Origin: Aspergillus flavus
Taxonomy: Eukaryota > Ascomycota > Eurotiomycetes > Eurotiales > Aspergillaceae
Length of the DNA: 64,000 bases
Assembly: GCF_009017415.1 (NCBI RefSeq)
Contig: NC_092408.1
Coordinates: forward strand, 496,001 to 560,000
Reading direction: 5' to 3'
Positions 9,236-21,817 of the stretch are shown piece after piece. The translations under genes and the position numbers were made by a program. How positions within the stretch are numbered: the stretch's first letter is position 1; the number at the start of each line of letters is the position of its first letter. Under the pieces are notes generated by a model. The model was not told where the DNA came from, made no database searches, and was given only the letters and a program-made list of their open reading frames with translations.

Positions 9236-10579
9236 GGTCCTTGCAACCCTCCTGAAAGAAGATAGGACGAAGATCATGAACTCTTAGTAACTCTGCGATG
9301 TTTCCCCGGGTCTGCAGTGTTCCTCGAATGATGGCCACTGCCTCCTCATGCAGAATGGTGTCATTGGAGAACTAAACGCCCCCATTTGGGAGTGCCTGCT
9401 CATTCCCGGCCGGCCCGTCCCTCCTTTGGGTCCCTGCTTAGGTTGCACGGTCCAAAATGCATAGCATCAGTGATTTAGTCGACGAATGACGGGGATCATG
9501 CCATGTCTCTCAATTTTCCCATGTTAGATGCCGATCATCTAGTCCGCCTGGTCTTCGAGGTATATTAGGATCACTAACCTAGCAGCCCCATCCCCCCCGA
9601 TCTAATCTTTCTGGAATCATTCAACGTTTCAAGTCTGCTGGGGTTTTCTGACCCCCTCATTGGCAGAAAAGAACATCTCAATAGTTCAATAGCCCAGCGC
9701 GGAGGACACCTTCCCAAAGAATAAGTGTCTCAGTTGACAGATGCAATAAACGTCTTTCGCTGAACCTTCCTGGCTTGGGATACTCTCCCATTGGAGCTCA
9801 GCAGTTTTCTTTATCCCTCCACCATATTTAGCTCACTGCCCCCAAAAATAACATGACTTCATCTGACCCTAGTGTCACATGTGCCCACCGCGCGCATATT
9901 AGAGGCTCAGCTCCCCCAGTTGCGTTCTTCACTCAGCGACAGTGTCCAATCTAAGGGCTATGGTCTGTGGGGGTGCTTGCTAGGGTTGTAGTAAGAAAAA
10001 CCTGTTCTCACCCATCAAAACTGTACTCTCGACACCATCTGGAAAGACGCCGATCATTCTGGTCATAAGATAAGTGGAATGTTAAAAAAAGGACGAGCGC
10101 GTGAAGGAAAAGGGAGGTACTGGGACGATAGTTTATCGGGGCCACTGCCTGAGAACCTATTAAATGGTTATTCTCCGGACTTTAAAGTCTAGAATCCCCC
10201 CCGTCTCTGCAGAAAAGAAACCCATGTCACATGGACCAGCATCCAGTATGACTGTCAAGTGACTCACATGACTCTTGGACGTGGAAGTGTGGCAAGACCT
10301 TTATCGGAATGCTGGCCGACCACTTGTGAACTCACTGTAAGACTATTGTCGCACGTCTTGTGCTTTTTTACAGCGATAGTTGAACAGATGTGAGAGAATG
10401 GTTCGCAAACTGTAGCATCTTCAAGATCCCGACAACCCAGGTCCTGTAGTAGATAGGTTATAGATCATTACGAGTACGAGCATCCAGATTGCGCGATGCT
10501 ATACTTCCCATCGACCGACACTTATGAAAGGATAATATTATTCCCCGAGCCATGGATACTTGCCCAGAACCCGACCATA

Positions 10580-11760
10580 TCATCTACTAGCTTTAACTAA
10601 ACCGAAAACCATTTTGGGGTCCATCGTAGTATCCGCAAAGCAAATTCCTTCGGCTGTCGCGGCCATCATATCCCAGCACAGTATTTTCACATCAAACGGC
10701 GATGCATCCTTGTCCCCACTCTCATCCTCATCGGACCCATTCCCAGAACCTTTGTCCGCAGCACTAGTTTCTCCATCCGCGGAGGGGCGTCGCGGCCGTT
10801 GCGTAACAGCAATAATAGCACTCGTGCCAGCGTACAGAACCGGGTTGGTTCCCTCAGGACCAGGTTCCTCTCCCGCCCGATTCGCAAAAACAATAACAGT
10901 CTTCTTGCCAGACTCAGCATCGTCCCCATCCAAGTTAACCTCATGACGCAAGCGTTTCTTGATGAGGGGCCAAAACCGCTGGATCCAGTAGTTGAAGGTA
11001 TCCATTTCCGGCTCTCCAGCGAGGGCGTCGAGTTCTTCCCGGCCCAACGATGTCAGCCAAGCCATAGAAATGACGACTAGCTGAGACTTCGAATCCAGTA
11101 CTCGGTTCGCGAATTCCCATGCGGTGAACGGTGTCTGAAACTTATACGGGTTGATATCCATGCATATACCGAATGAAGTGGCGACATTGGTGCTGGGAGA
11201 ATTCTGCTCTTGCGAATTTCTGAGGGTAAGCTCACGAAAGCCCCTCTTCACATCACCCTCTGCGGCCCATGTCTCATCTGTATAGTACAGAAACGTCTTG
11301 CGATAGTTGTGCAGAACTTCCCCGTTCTCGTCGACCACCAGAAGAGAGTTGTAGTACGTCTCCTGCTGGCTATTCGAACCATCTGCTTGGCTTGTCCCCG
11401 CTTCCTCGACTTCAGGATACCCAACGCACACTTTACATTGGTAGCGTCTAGCGGTGTCCCGTGCCCAAGTGGCTGATGGGCCCTTCCCCGCGGACTCCAG
11501 ATATGGCTTGATAGCCTCCAGCGAAGGGAAGTTATAACCTTTTCATAGAACATCAACATCGACATCCATAAAGAAAGATTAACACAAAACATACCAGTCA
11601 AAGCTAACTCAGGCAATATCAGAATCTCCGGTTTCAAAACGTCGACACCAATCCCTACACCTCCTAGCACTTTGCCATTCTGCAGCAATTCATTGGCCCG
11701 TCTGATGTTGCCTTCTACATCCCCCAGTATCGGGGCAAACTGTAAGGTGGCAATCCTCAT
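10580..11760 (-). CDS. nta1: Nta1-type N-terminal amidase (nitrilase superfamily)
   Basis: Exon 1 is 11760-11595, a 56-nt intron spans 11594-11539, and exon 2 is 11538-10580, giving 374 aa. The protein belongs to the carbon-nitrogen hydrolase superfamily. The catalytic triad is visible as Glu51 (LPELALTG), Lys136 (NYRKTFLYYTDE) and Cys181 (GICMDINPYKF). The NYRKTFLY, GICMD and NYWIQRFWP blocks match yeast Nta1, which deamidates N-terminal Asn and Gln of proteins and feeds them into the Arg/N-degron pathway. An acidic Ser-rich insert sits near residues 315-335. The start was chosen because MRIATLQFAP begins the conserved fold. However, the frame stays open a further 115 codons to an ATG at 12105, and that extension contains an Arg/Ser-rich stretch that could be a mitochondrial presequence. 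Confidence 0.9.
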
Positions 11761-12631
11761 TTCCCTGTGCTGCTGGTCGTCTATACGCAGAACAGGGAAT
11801 GGTGCGGAATGGTACTTTGACGGGCGTCTCCTTTGGGTACTAAAAGCAGCGGAATGAATCGCAGGAGAGCGGATGGTGAATACAAACGGCCGACCCTGTT
11901 GGCCGAAACCAGTAAGGAGAGAATATATTTGCTTTGGAACAGCAATGATGACGAAATATACGGGCAGTTTCTTTGTCTTATGTAAATAGTAACAAACAGA
12001 TGGGTAGCGCCTGTTGAATGAAAGTCGACAGGTGATGTTGTTGGTTCTGATTGGTTTCGCCAGTGACAGAACTCCAGCGGTGGGGTTGGGCGGTGGGCCT
12101 GTCATTTAATTCGTACCTAGCTAGGTACATATGTCCTTCCTCATGCACCGCTTATTTTCAGAACTGATCGCCTTTAAAATAGGTTTATTGTCTTCTCAAA
12201 GCGGGTTGCTATGTAGTCTGTATCTCCAAACAAATAGTCGAACGGAAACCATACAGTTTCATAGTAGTACAATATTCCTTGGGCAAGATAAGATGCATTC
12301 AATGCATTCGATGAGATACAGCAAAACTACCTAAACTGAAGGTGGGCGCAAATGAGTCCCACTCGCTAAGATCCAGAACAAATAGAGGTATATGATCTTT
12401 CCCGCGCCATGCTTGAGACCCAGGTATGCAACAACTCTCAAAACCACAAGTAAACATAGAATTCGCTCAACGCCGTTGCCCAATGCAGATAATGAACTCC
12501 AACAAACCCAAGATAATATGTACCTCAATGGTTCTATCAAAAGAACCAATGTCAGCCGGAAACGCATATGGCTGTATGCGATTGAAGATCCCCATGGATA
12601 CCCAATCGTGTTGTTGATTAACGAACTGTCT
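11761..12631. other. Intergenic: nta1 leader and sac3 3' region
   Basis: Contains the open in-frame extension of the nta1 reading frame (11761-12105), a 14-bp palindrome TACCTAGCTAGGTA near 12114-12127, and the 3' flank of the downstream-oriented sac3 gene. No other gene seen. Confidence 0.4.
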
Positions 12632-15600
12632 TTATTTGGATTTTCGTTTCTTTTTAGGGGTAAAGTCCAGTGGCTTATAGGCCAGCCCTTTGCCACCCGT
12701 CATGCGAAGTCTTTGTTCGGTGCGAGACAATGTGCGGCCCAGTCCGAGATCAGTGTCAGGGGCAAGTGCAAGGTCATGCCCGTTCACAAGTGACTGGGGC
12801 GACTGACTCCGGGAGAAGGAATATGACGAAGAGAAACTGCCTCGGGGGCTGAAAGACGAGCGCCGAGGTTCAGATGGCCTAGTAGACCAGCTGTCTATGA
12901 GTCTTGGACCACTCCTGAGAGATTCAGCAGCGATACGGGCAGCGGAGAGAAGGAGCTCATCCTCGTCGACTTGACTAGGCTTTGGAGGCTCGGGTTTAGG
13001 TTCGGCTGCTGGCTTCCGCGTCATGGACTCGATTTGTTCTAGGATCGGAAGCTTCGGTAGAGGTTTGATAGAAGAAAGCGCCATGGACTTTTTATGTAAA
13101 GCAGGGGGCTCTGCTTTCGGTAGTTTCGCGGCTTTGGAACCGGTTTCTATTGGCAAGTCTTCTTCTGGATCTTCATGGCCTCGCTTGCGACTCGTCGAAG
13201 AGGTCCTCCGTCGCTTAGCAGCTGCTTCTCTTAATGTCTCTATCCATGCCAAACGTCGGTCGTTCACATCGGGAGCTGGAGCATCATATTAGCGAAACAC
13301 TGCGCAGAAGAGTAGCCTTGCTTTAATGCCACTAATCAACTTACCGACAGGAGTAGCCTCATCTACTGTTGGCTCTATAGGCTCTGTAGGCAAAGGAAGT
13401 GAAGGGTTTAGATTGTCTGGCTGGACAGATGTTGTAGGGGCCGTAGGTTCTGCTGGTTTGGTTTCTTCTAGTGATGATAAATTCATCTCCTGTTGCTGTT
13501 GGGTAGCGTCATTACTGTGTAATGAAGAAAGCCCGTCGTTCGATGCAGGTTCCTCAGTTGTCACCTTTGTGAACGTAGGTGCGTCATATTTTGCAGAGTG
13601 TTCTTGCCCTGCATTGCTATCGGTGGGCTCCTCAAGAACGGAATTTGGCTGCCCAAGGGTTGACTCTGGCAACGAGGGTTTGGAAATCTCTAGAAAGTTA
13701 TTAGAGCCTGCTATGAATGAACGTATTGTAATTTGCACGAATCATACCGTTATTCCCTGAAGCAAATGGGGACAGAAAGGGTGCTGGGGGCTGCGCAAAG
13801 GGTCCCTGCGGGGCCTTCGGAGAGCTTGTCTGGAGCGGGCTTCCTGTATCGCCAGTAACAGTGCTCGGAGCAGCAGGATTGAACATGGCGCTAGGTGCGC
13901 CTGAAGGAGTTAGTGCATTGGTGGTATCTAATATACCGGAAGGCTGGCCAGCAGTCAACCCAACGGCTTGATGAGGCTTGGCATCAGATGAAGTTGTCGG
14001 AAAACTAAAAGGCGAAGTGGTCGGCGTCGTACTGGGTTGGAAGATACTAGGGAATTTGAAGGTAGGTGCCGTGGATATAGTATTAGACGCATCGGGTTTG
14101 TCTTGCTCGGCTGGACTCGGGGCTGCGCTAAAAATGGATGCGGACTGCGACGTGTTTAACCCGAAGGAGAATGGAGAACTGCTGTTATTTGTCCCAGGTG
14201 TCTTCGAGGATGCGAGGGAAGACAGGCCTGCAAATGGGTTAGACGGCGCCGATGCTGTGGGAGCACCAGCTGAGGGACCAGTCGCGAATAAAGAGGACAG
14301 TGGCTTAGCACCCTCAGAAGGCTGGAAAACACTAGGCATCTGGGAGAAGCCTGCTGATTGCGTTGGTTCAGCACTTGTTGAGGTTTGTGACGATTCCTCG
14401 AAAACCCCGCGAAAACTATCTGCGGATGTCGGCAAATCCTGCACTAATCCATCCTGCGCGAAGTCCCCTCTTGGTTGTGGTGTCTCGTTATCGTCGTCGC
14501 TGACGAAGAGTGCATCGTTGTCTGCAGTACTTCCCGTTGTTGGTGCAGGCAAAGCCAGAGGGCGCTCTTGTAGAACTGAGCTGTCAACCATTCCTAATTG
14601 TGATGCTTGCTTGATATTCAAGCCAAGAATGATTGCGACCAACGTGCGGCCTGCACGCTTTGATTCGACATACGTCTCTGAGAATGTATGGTCTGATGTT
14701 CTTCGGAACTCTGTTATTCAATGGGTCAGTCGAGGAAATGCAGTGAATGAAGGAAGGATATCTAGGAACGTTCTCCCGTTATCCGGTCTAGCGAAGGCCG
14801 TTTCAACTGACAAAAAAGATCAAGCGGTTTCGTCGTCGAGAGTTACACATACCGACTGAGTCAATGTTACGGCTTCCCCAATTCAAATATAGATCGCCAT
14901 TTGCGTTTTCAGCAAATTCCAAGTCCTGTTCTTCGCAAAACTTGATAGTCTGTTCAGCGTCGTCAAAGTATAGCACCTTCGTTAACTCATCCACAGTCCA
15001 TTCTTCGTTTTTATGTTGCTGAGAAGACGGATAACGGCAATACCCCTTCCAAATTGAGCGGATAGCAGTCAGCCGCACGTTGTTGAAGTAGATCTCTGCA
15101 ACACAGGCCATCAAATACGAAACAGCTGGAGAGTCTACCAGGCTGAAAAAGCGCTCGTAAAAACCCTGTGCAATTGCGTTTTGCCTTTTAGAGTCCAGTG
15201 TCCCCTGATACTCCCACCCATTACCAGCAGCAGCCAGTAGTTCCAGTGCTAATTGCACCCGCGGAGAGTTGCGTAGTTCAGCTGGCCACTTCTGGACACG
15301 CGCTTCCAAGTCAGGCCGCTGATCGAGAATAGAAAAGATGATATAATACGCGCGGAATTCATCTTCGTTTGGAAACGAGATGCGACCCCGATTGTCATCA
15401 TAGTAGTACATCAGCGACAACATCGTATTGTTAAGCTGTTCACGTTCCTGGTGATGATCGAACGGTTCTTCGTTGGCAGGGCTAGAAAGCAAATGGAGTG
15501 ATACAATGTGAAAACGAGCAATCCTCTCTAGACAAGTGACTGCCATTTTTACATGGTCTTCTTGAGTAAGTTGTTGGACCGAGAAATCATTGCGAATAGA

Positions 15601-16648
15601 TCGAGTTCGATCCCAAACAAACTTATGAATCAGCCCCAGGGGCTCGGGTCCGCCGATTACATGACGGATTAAATAGTTCATGGTCTGGAGAAGAGTCTTT
15701 GGTGTTCGAATATCGGATGGAAGCTGCTCGTCATAGCCAGCAGCCGATCTTCGGAAACGTTTGAGCATTTTTGTTTCCAGGTTCTGCAACGAATTCGTTG
15801 AAGGATGAAGCAACTAGGTCCCGAATGTAAGCGCAGGTCGAACAGTGATACTGATCGACATAAATACCTTTTCACTCTTATCAACCATTTTCTGAACAAT
15901 GCGCTCAACGCGTTCAAACTCCGGACACATGCTAGTACATGTTCCGACAGGTGTAATAGCTTGGTTCAAAGAAGTTGGTTGGTTTGGATCCGCCATTTGT
16001 CCTTCCCTAATTGCTTTCTCTCTCTGCTTAGCCCTATCGAGTTTGAGCTGTGTATTATTCCATTAGCATGTTAGTCTATTTCCCTCGCTCCGATGGCAAA
16101 TGCAAACCGACCTGTTCGTAGCGATCGTTGTAGTTGTTTGAAGCAGTCGCATCTTCGACAGGTACACTGGACATCGTCGCACCATTCGGCCGTACCGAAG
16201 AAGGCCGCTTTCGGGGATCACGACTTGAATCGACCTGTGTTCCATCGAAAGTGGAAGGCGCCCCAAATGACGGCGCTTTCCCAAAGCCGGAGAACGAAGG
16301 TTTTTGAGGGGCGGTCTTCCCAGCGAAGGGAGACGTAGAGGGTTGATTCACGTTATGTTTCAATTGAGCGAAAGGCGAAGCCGAATTTGCGGATGGACCA
16401 TCGTTCGAGTCGGGTTTGCGCCAGGTATTTCCCACAGCACCACTCCCTCGGCCGTGGCCACGAGTAGCCCTGGGAGCCGTCATTGCTCCGCGTCCGCGAC
16501 CACGAGCTCTGGGGTTATGAGGCGCATTTCCATTTTTCGCTTGATAAGGCGCCGAACGGCCAAGTGTCCCACCACGTCCACGACCTGCTGCTCCCGTTGT
16601 ACCGTCTTTCTGGCTAAGGCCAGCAAATGGGTTTGGCGGACCGGCCAT
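12632..16648 (-). CDS. sac3: Sac3/GANP-family nuclear mRNA export factor
   Basis: Six exons: 16648-16112, 16047-15868, 15813-14853, 14710-13748, 13707-13345, 13275-12632, with introns of 64, 54, 142, 40 and 69 nt. All frames join, giving 1215 aa. The N terminus (1-180) is Gly/Arg-rich with Phe-Gly-type repeats (NPFAGL, FSGFGK). The SAC3/GANP signature CTSMCPEFERVERI is at 216-229 and the helical PCI-like domain runs to about 500. A second long FG-like, Ser/Pro/Thr-rich region follows (SPFSFG, NPFAGLSS). The tail ends in a basic KKKRKSK nuclear-localisation-like motif. In yeast, Sac3 is the scaffold of TREX-2 with Thp1, Sem1, Sus1 and Cdc31 and couples transcription to export at nuclear pores. 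Length is close to yeast Sac3 (about 1300). The 40-nt intron is very short but has good borders. Confidence 0.9.
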
Positions 16649-18065
16649 TCTGTCGCGAGCAACGCGGGAACAGTGGGCAAGGATACACCTGAAGTGGCCA
16701 GGGCTTCCCCTCTCGTGAGGTTATCACAAATTTTGTCCGTTTAGATTCCAATCATTGACAGGAGTTGTGGGACGGCGGATGTAAAGGCGGGAGGCGATGA
16801 ATGAGATATCCTAAAAGTGCTATCCTCCGATAACCATTGGCAGGAGCGTGACGAAAGAGTTAGCCAAGGATGGCGTCGGAAGTAACACAGTTTTCATGGT
16901 AACACGATCGAGAAGAAAGAGCGCGTGAATAAAGGGAGAAAGAAATGGTGAAAGAACAATCATGTACGAGACCTGGGGCTAAAGCGAAAGGAGGAAACGA
17001 TCATGGCGCAGTACCTTTCGATGCGGATAATGACAATGGAAAGTCTTCCTCAAGACAGAAACAAAGTCAGAAAGAAAATCCCTCGCAGTAACGCAATAGC
17101 TACAACGTTGCAAGCCAGATCGGATGATGCTTCAAGTCGTGGGGAGAAACCTCCGCGCGGGCAAAGCGGTCATCCAAAAACGACGAAGGTTCGGTAGAAA
17201 TAGGCGCAATTTCGGAATGCGAAAATAGGGTGATTGGTTCTAAGTTGGCTCGGCCCGTTCAGTTTGCTCGTCTCGAATGAGGAGTGCAGAAGGGGGGATA
17301 AGGTCGGTTTCTATCCAGTCTTCAGCGAAGCTCTGTCAGCTGCACCTGCGTCAATGCCCGGTAAACGCACAGACCAATTCCATCAAGCGCTACTAACGCG
17401 CGTCTAACTTCAACTTATCGATTATTCGTACTCAGTTATCTTACTGGGTTCCGGTTCAGGATTTTTGAATATTCAAGAAAACATATGAATTCAAGATAAA
17501 AACTTAATACGTGAAACACGCTTTTGAAATCAATATCGCTCCACAGATCCAAAAAAGCCATAGTGGCCACAATTACGCCCACCGCTTCTATAACCAATAA
17601 ATCCTCATTTCAGGCCGCGGCTTCTGGTGTCGGAAGCCAGGAAGCATTGATGTAGCCTGTATATGGACGCCTTCGCTCCGAATACCTCATAACACAATGT
17701 AACATCACGCACACAAAAAGTAAAAATAAACAAAAAGAAAAAAGCAAAAAGAAAAATATTTGCAGCATACATCCGTCCCAAGGCGCCATCGAAAACATTT
17801 CTGTTCAATGCATAACGTGTATTTGCAAAGATTGAAATCAACAAGGGAAAAAATGTATAAGAGGCATAACATATATATGGAGCCTGAAATATGAATCAAA
17901 GAAGCGAAAAGTCACCAAGTGGTGACAAATTTGTCTGAAGGGGAGGTTGTGTGAAATCGCGAAGCAGCAGAAGTCTATTGAAAGTTCATACAAATCGTGC
18001 GTGTCATTCGAGCTCAGACTGAGGTCGCAGCTTTGATACCTGAATAGAAGATGTGCCGGAAGTGT
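16649..18065. other. sac3 upstream region and DUF2841 gene 3' flank
   Basis: No gene identified. It includes the presumed sac3 promoter (16650-17450) and an A-rich stretch around 17715-17760 near the 3' end of the next minus-strand gene. Confidence 0.4.
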
Positions 18066-19892
18066 TTATGCATGGTGAGGTATCATATGAGGGTGACTTA
18101 AGGATCCCGTGCGGAAGGGGTTTCCTTTCGGCAGGCCGTGAGGAGTATGAGCCAGCTCTGCTGCGTGCGAAGGGGTAGCGACCGGCATGTGGTAAGGCAT
18201 ATGTTGGGGAATGTTCTGAGCGGGCGCAGAGCTATACTCCATAGGGTTGAACATGCTCTGTCGGTATGATGGTGTCCAGGAATCAAACTGACTAACGGAT
18301 TGCTGCAATGGCAAGGCTGTCGGGCGCTGGTGAGAGATTATCGGTTCTCCTGTTGTCGAAGCTGAAAACGGGGCCTGTAAGTAATCAAAAGCATTGGGCT
18401 GTTCGTTTGGAGTAACAAGTCCTGATGTTACGGGCGTCTTAAGAATAGGATGGGAGTATTCATCGGGGTACTCAGAGTTGCCATAATACGAGCGTTCATG
18501 TGTAGATTGCTCTCCGAAACTCAGTGATTCAGGCAATGGGAACAGTTGGCCTCTGTCTCCTCCCATGTGCATGGGACGGCCGTGTCCACCCATAGTCATG
18601 TCAACGGAGGATGTGAACGAGGAAGCTTGTTCGGCCGACGATGGAGGTGTCAGGAACTCGTCATCGGCTTCCTCAAGGTCTTCGGGCTCGAATTTTTGTT
18701 CTGGCTCACTGATGGTGTCGGAGTCTTTGTCCTTTGAGCTGGCATCCCTGTTCTGGACATAAACGAGACAGTTCGCATCTAGTAAAGTGTTAGCTTGCGC
18801 TACGATCGAAGGCCTATAAAGTAAGACATACCAACTTCACCAAGCTCATATCTCTCTTCCATCCTCCGCACTTTGAAAACCTCGTCTAAGACCTCAATCT
18901 TTGAGGTAGGTCTCAGCTGTCTCTTAGAATCATGTGCAACCTCTTGCAGCTTGTCGGGGGTGATTCCAAATTTCCCGAGCTTACGCACGATGTGGATAAG
19001 GAGTCGAATGCGCTCTAATGGCTGTGAGTATGGATAGGTTGTCTATCAGGGGACGCATCTACTCACGCTCTTTCCTGAGGTGGTCGGGCTCCTTGTGGAC
19101 AACTCCCGCTGGCCACCACTCAGGCTTGGTCTTCTCCGGATCTCCCTTCTCACCTGAGGCAGCTCCAGCTCGAGGCTTGCCTCCATTGTAAGGATGCTTA
19201 ACTTGCTTCCGAGGTTCGATGAATTTGATGAAAGCTTTGGCGATCTGGCGGCAATTAAGCTGCTGGAAATGCTTCAAGGCATTCTCATAGTACTCGAGGA
19301 TCTTCTCAGTATCCCCAATTTCAATGCCGACCATGCTTGTGGAGGCAGGTACTTCCTCAACTGGTTCAGGAAAATGTGGCTCAATAGCATGTTCTTGGAA
19401 GGAAGCCTTGCGACGCTTTACATGGCGAGAATAGTCTTCGGGACGCGGGTAGCCATACAGCGATGCTCCCATGCCTGAGAATTCTATTACTCAAAGTGAT
19501 TAGTCAAGATGTCCATGAGGCTCAGGAAGTAGTTATTATACGTACTGCGCATGGTGGGCCTGCGATACCCTATCTTTGCTCCGAGTATCTCTAAGAACTT
19601 ATCCTGTACGTCAGGGGTAAAGACTGTTCCGTTTGTTTCCCGGATAGACGAAGACTCTTGAACCTTAAGTCTTCCGAGGTTGTCGAGATAGATCATCGCA
19701 TAATGGGTGTAAGGGAGGTTGAACGATGTACGCATAGTTACATCCATAGCCTATGTGGTCAGTGATTATCTCATGTAGACTTGGCTTTGTTTTACTTACT
19801 GGAGCGGTCTCCCATCCAGTATAATCATCATGCATGGAAGACGCTGGCCGCTTGACGGCTCCTGTTCCGGAAACAGATGCGCTGACAACCAT
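18066..19892 (-). CDS. DUF2841 (YDR124W-like) fungal protein
   Basis: Five exons: 19892-19800, 19750-19546, 19483-19067, 19014-18832, 18778-18066, with introns of 49, 62, 52 and 53 nt, giving 536 aa. The central part contains a helical region and a conserved block with [18 protein letters not shown] (222-238) directly followed, across a splice site, by [17 protein letters not shown] associate this block from memory with DUF2841, a family that includes yeast YDR124W and proteins linked to the A. fumigatus hrmA subtelomeric cluster; this needs a domain search. The N-terminal third contains the [11 protein letters not shown] motif. The last 240 residues are disordered, His/Pro/Gln-rich. The exon 3/4 acceptor was taken at 19015/19014, because the earlier AG near 19022 would shift the frame into a stop. 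About 13 kb without a clear gene lies upstream. Function is unknown; a regulatory role is speculation. Confidence 0.8.
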
Positions 19893-21119
19893 GATGTTTT
19901 AAAGGAAAGTTTAGATAAAGTTAGGGTGCCAGCTAGGAAAGAGGTAGTAGTCTAAGAGTCTGAGAGGCTTTCTTATCAAGAGAAGAAAGCTTGATCAGAG
20001 ATGGAGACACTGGTAGACAATATGAAACATAGAGAAGGCCTCGAGATTTCGATGGAGTGTCGACTGAGCGCGAATAGGGCGGCAATTTGTATCTGCTCGA
20101 GGTCCAGAAACAAATGCACTGCGACAGGATAGTTCAAGCCGACGTTGAGGGAATAACAGACACCTCTATCTGAATGGGACGTGGCCGCGTTTGAGCTGGA
20201 AAACTACAGATGTAGTGGCAACTATGGTGCCAACAGGCCTTGGTTAGCTACCAGCTTGGCCATGGTAAGACGCAGAGATTCATCAAGCAACGAATTGCAA
20301 TGGCAAGGCATATCAAAGATTCGGATGGAACGGTACAACGTGGGGTCCGCAATCCCGCTGCTATCTGGTGTAATTCCCCGACAGTGCTGGCAGCATCGTG
20401 GATCCCCCCCAATGTCCGTCAAACAGAGAGAGAAGTGGGAAAGTAGGCATAAGACTCCAGCTACTCACAGCACACAGCGACAAGGGCAGATTGTCCAAAG
20501 CCAATCAAGGTGCTGACAGGCAAGTCGAGAGAATGTCAGAAGCACCGAGCAGGCTGTACTAAACTGCTGGTAACCGGTTTTGGGCACACAAGACGTAGTG
20601 AGATGAAGTGCAGCAGGGTTGAAGCGAACGAGAGAAGGTCTTCTTCCTTTGAATGTATGTATGGATGTACTAGAAAAGGTAAACGGTTGGTGTAACAGAG
20701 TTGTTTGACTTGAGGGGGGTCAAGTCCTTGTTAAGTCCAGAGAAGGATGGATAAGAGTGATGAAAAGTAGAAGTCACAAATAACAAGGAAGAATGGGTGA
20801 CTTTATAAAAGAAGATGGAGGATGGAAAAGGAAAGGACTGGGTTAAGAGTATGCAAGATTTTGAATGATTGATCGATTACATCTAGACAGAAGAACCCAC
20901 ACACATCCCCCGGGCATTTAGTCGTCCACCCCCTCCGCGGTGGTGGTATCGAACTGTCCCAATCTGGAATTGGCATGATGGACCTGGGTCAAGTGGGCGA
21001 CCCAGGATCATCCATGATCCTGGAGCCCATCAGAAGCCGAAACACGAAAAGACAGGGACTAACAGGCACCGGTAGACCACTTGCGGCTGCATCTCTGGGT
21101 AGTGGACATGCAGTAGGGC

Positions 21120-21290
21120 GATAAAATGATTTTTTATTATTTTATTTATTTTAGTGCGTTTAATTTTTGAATTAAAAAATTATAAGAAAATGTAATTTCA
21201 GAAAAATGATTTTTTTTATTTTCGAAAAATAATAACGGTAATATTATTTATTATTATTATGGAAATTTAATTTCTTACATCCTGGCTTTA
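21120..21290. repeat. AT-rich island
   Basis: About 170 bp almost entirely A and T (runs of ATTTATT, ATTATTATT and poly-T), sharply different from its flanks. There is no terminal repeat and no open frame. Possibilities include a replication-origin-like or scaffold-attachment element, or a mutated element remnant. Confidence 0.6.
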
Positions 21291-21768
21291 CTATTTGTAG
21301 ATCGACTACTTTAGCTTCTGGGAGCTGTGCAACCGCCCCCAGAGGCTTTGTTCGGAGCGGCCAGTGAGCAGCCTAGTGGCGTATCGATTATTGGTCTCCA
21401 CACATTTTGGCGACAAACCCTACCAAATGTTCATTAAATTATTTTTCAACATTTAATTTACGAAGTATACTTTAAAGTGACAAAAGCACCACACTAACCT
21501 CCGTAACACTTAGTCAACCTCACTAGTCTTTTAGTTTAGCTAAGGAATGCAACCGCCACAGCTCCAGTGACCATCGTTCAAGGACCATCTGAGACTTGGT
21601 TTTCTGATACCCTGGGAGACGCTAGTATCGTTGGTAGATAATGCTTGCCGGTATAGCTGCCGAGTTTGAGATAGAGAGATGATAGGGATGGATAACAATC
21701 TTGATATAACTCCCTAGAAAAAGAGAGAATATTCCATCAATCCGGTGTCTTTTGCGAGCGCTACAGTG

Positions 21769-21817
21769 TGGGAATTTTGAACCCGTCATCTGGTACTAAG
21801 TTAGCAATCTAACTATC
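21769..21817 (-). pseudogene. tRNA-like relic (Ser-GCT-like arm and B-box-like arm)
   Basis: The minus strand contains GTTAGATTGCTAAC, like an anticodon arm with GCT, followed 25 nt later by GGGTTCAAAATTCCC, like a T arm with an insertion. No intact D arm or acceptor stem could be paired. It could be a decayed tRNA or part of a tRNA-derived short interspersed element. Confidence 0.3.

Larger units (their letters stand above)
7820..10579. promoter_or_regulatory. 2.8 kb upstream of the bHLH gene, no other gene
   Basis: This region separates the bHLH start codon from the 3' end of the Nta1-type gene on the same strand. No plausible exon was found. It contains a G tract near 8190, two CACGTG hexamers (8843-8848 and 9230-9235) and several pyrimidine-rich stretches. 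The length suggests a long leader or extended promoter. Confidence 0.45.

Noticed and set aside
8621..9338. Overlapping short open frames of 75-106 codons on both strands upstream of cbf1
   Set aside because: All are short, mutually overlapping and low in protein-like features. The region is better explained as promoter or leader.
13978..14859. 293-codon plus-strand open frame
   Set aside because: It lies opposite the FG/Ser-rich part of sac3. The sac3 exons have matching splice sites, frame continuity and family motifs, while this frame has none.
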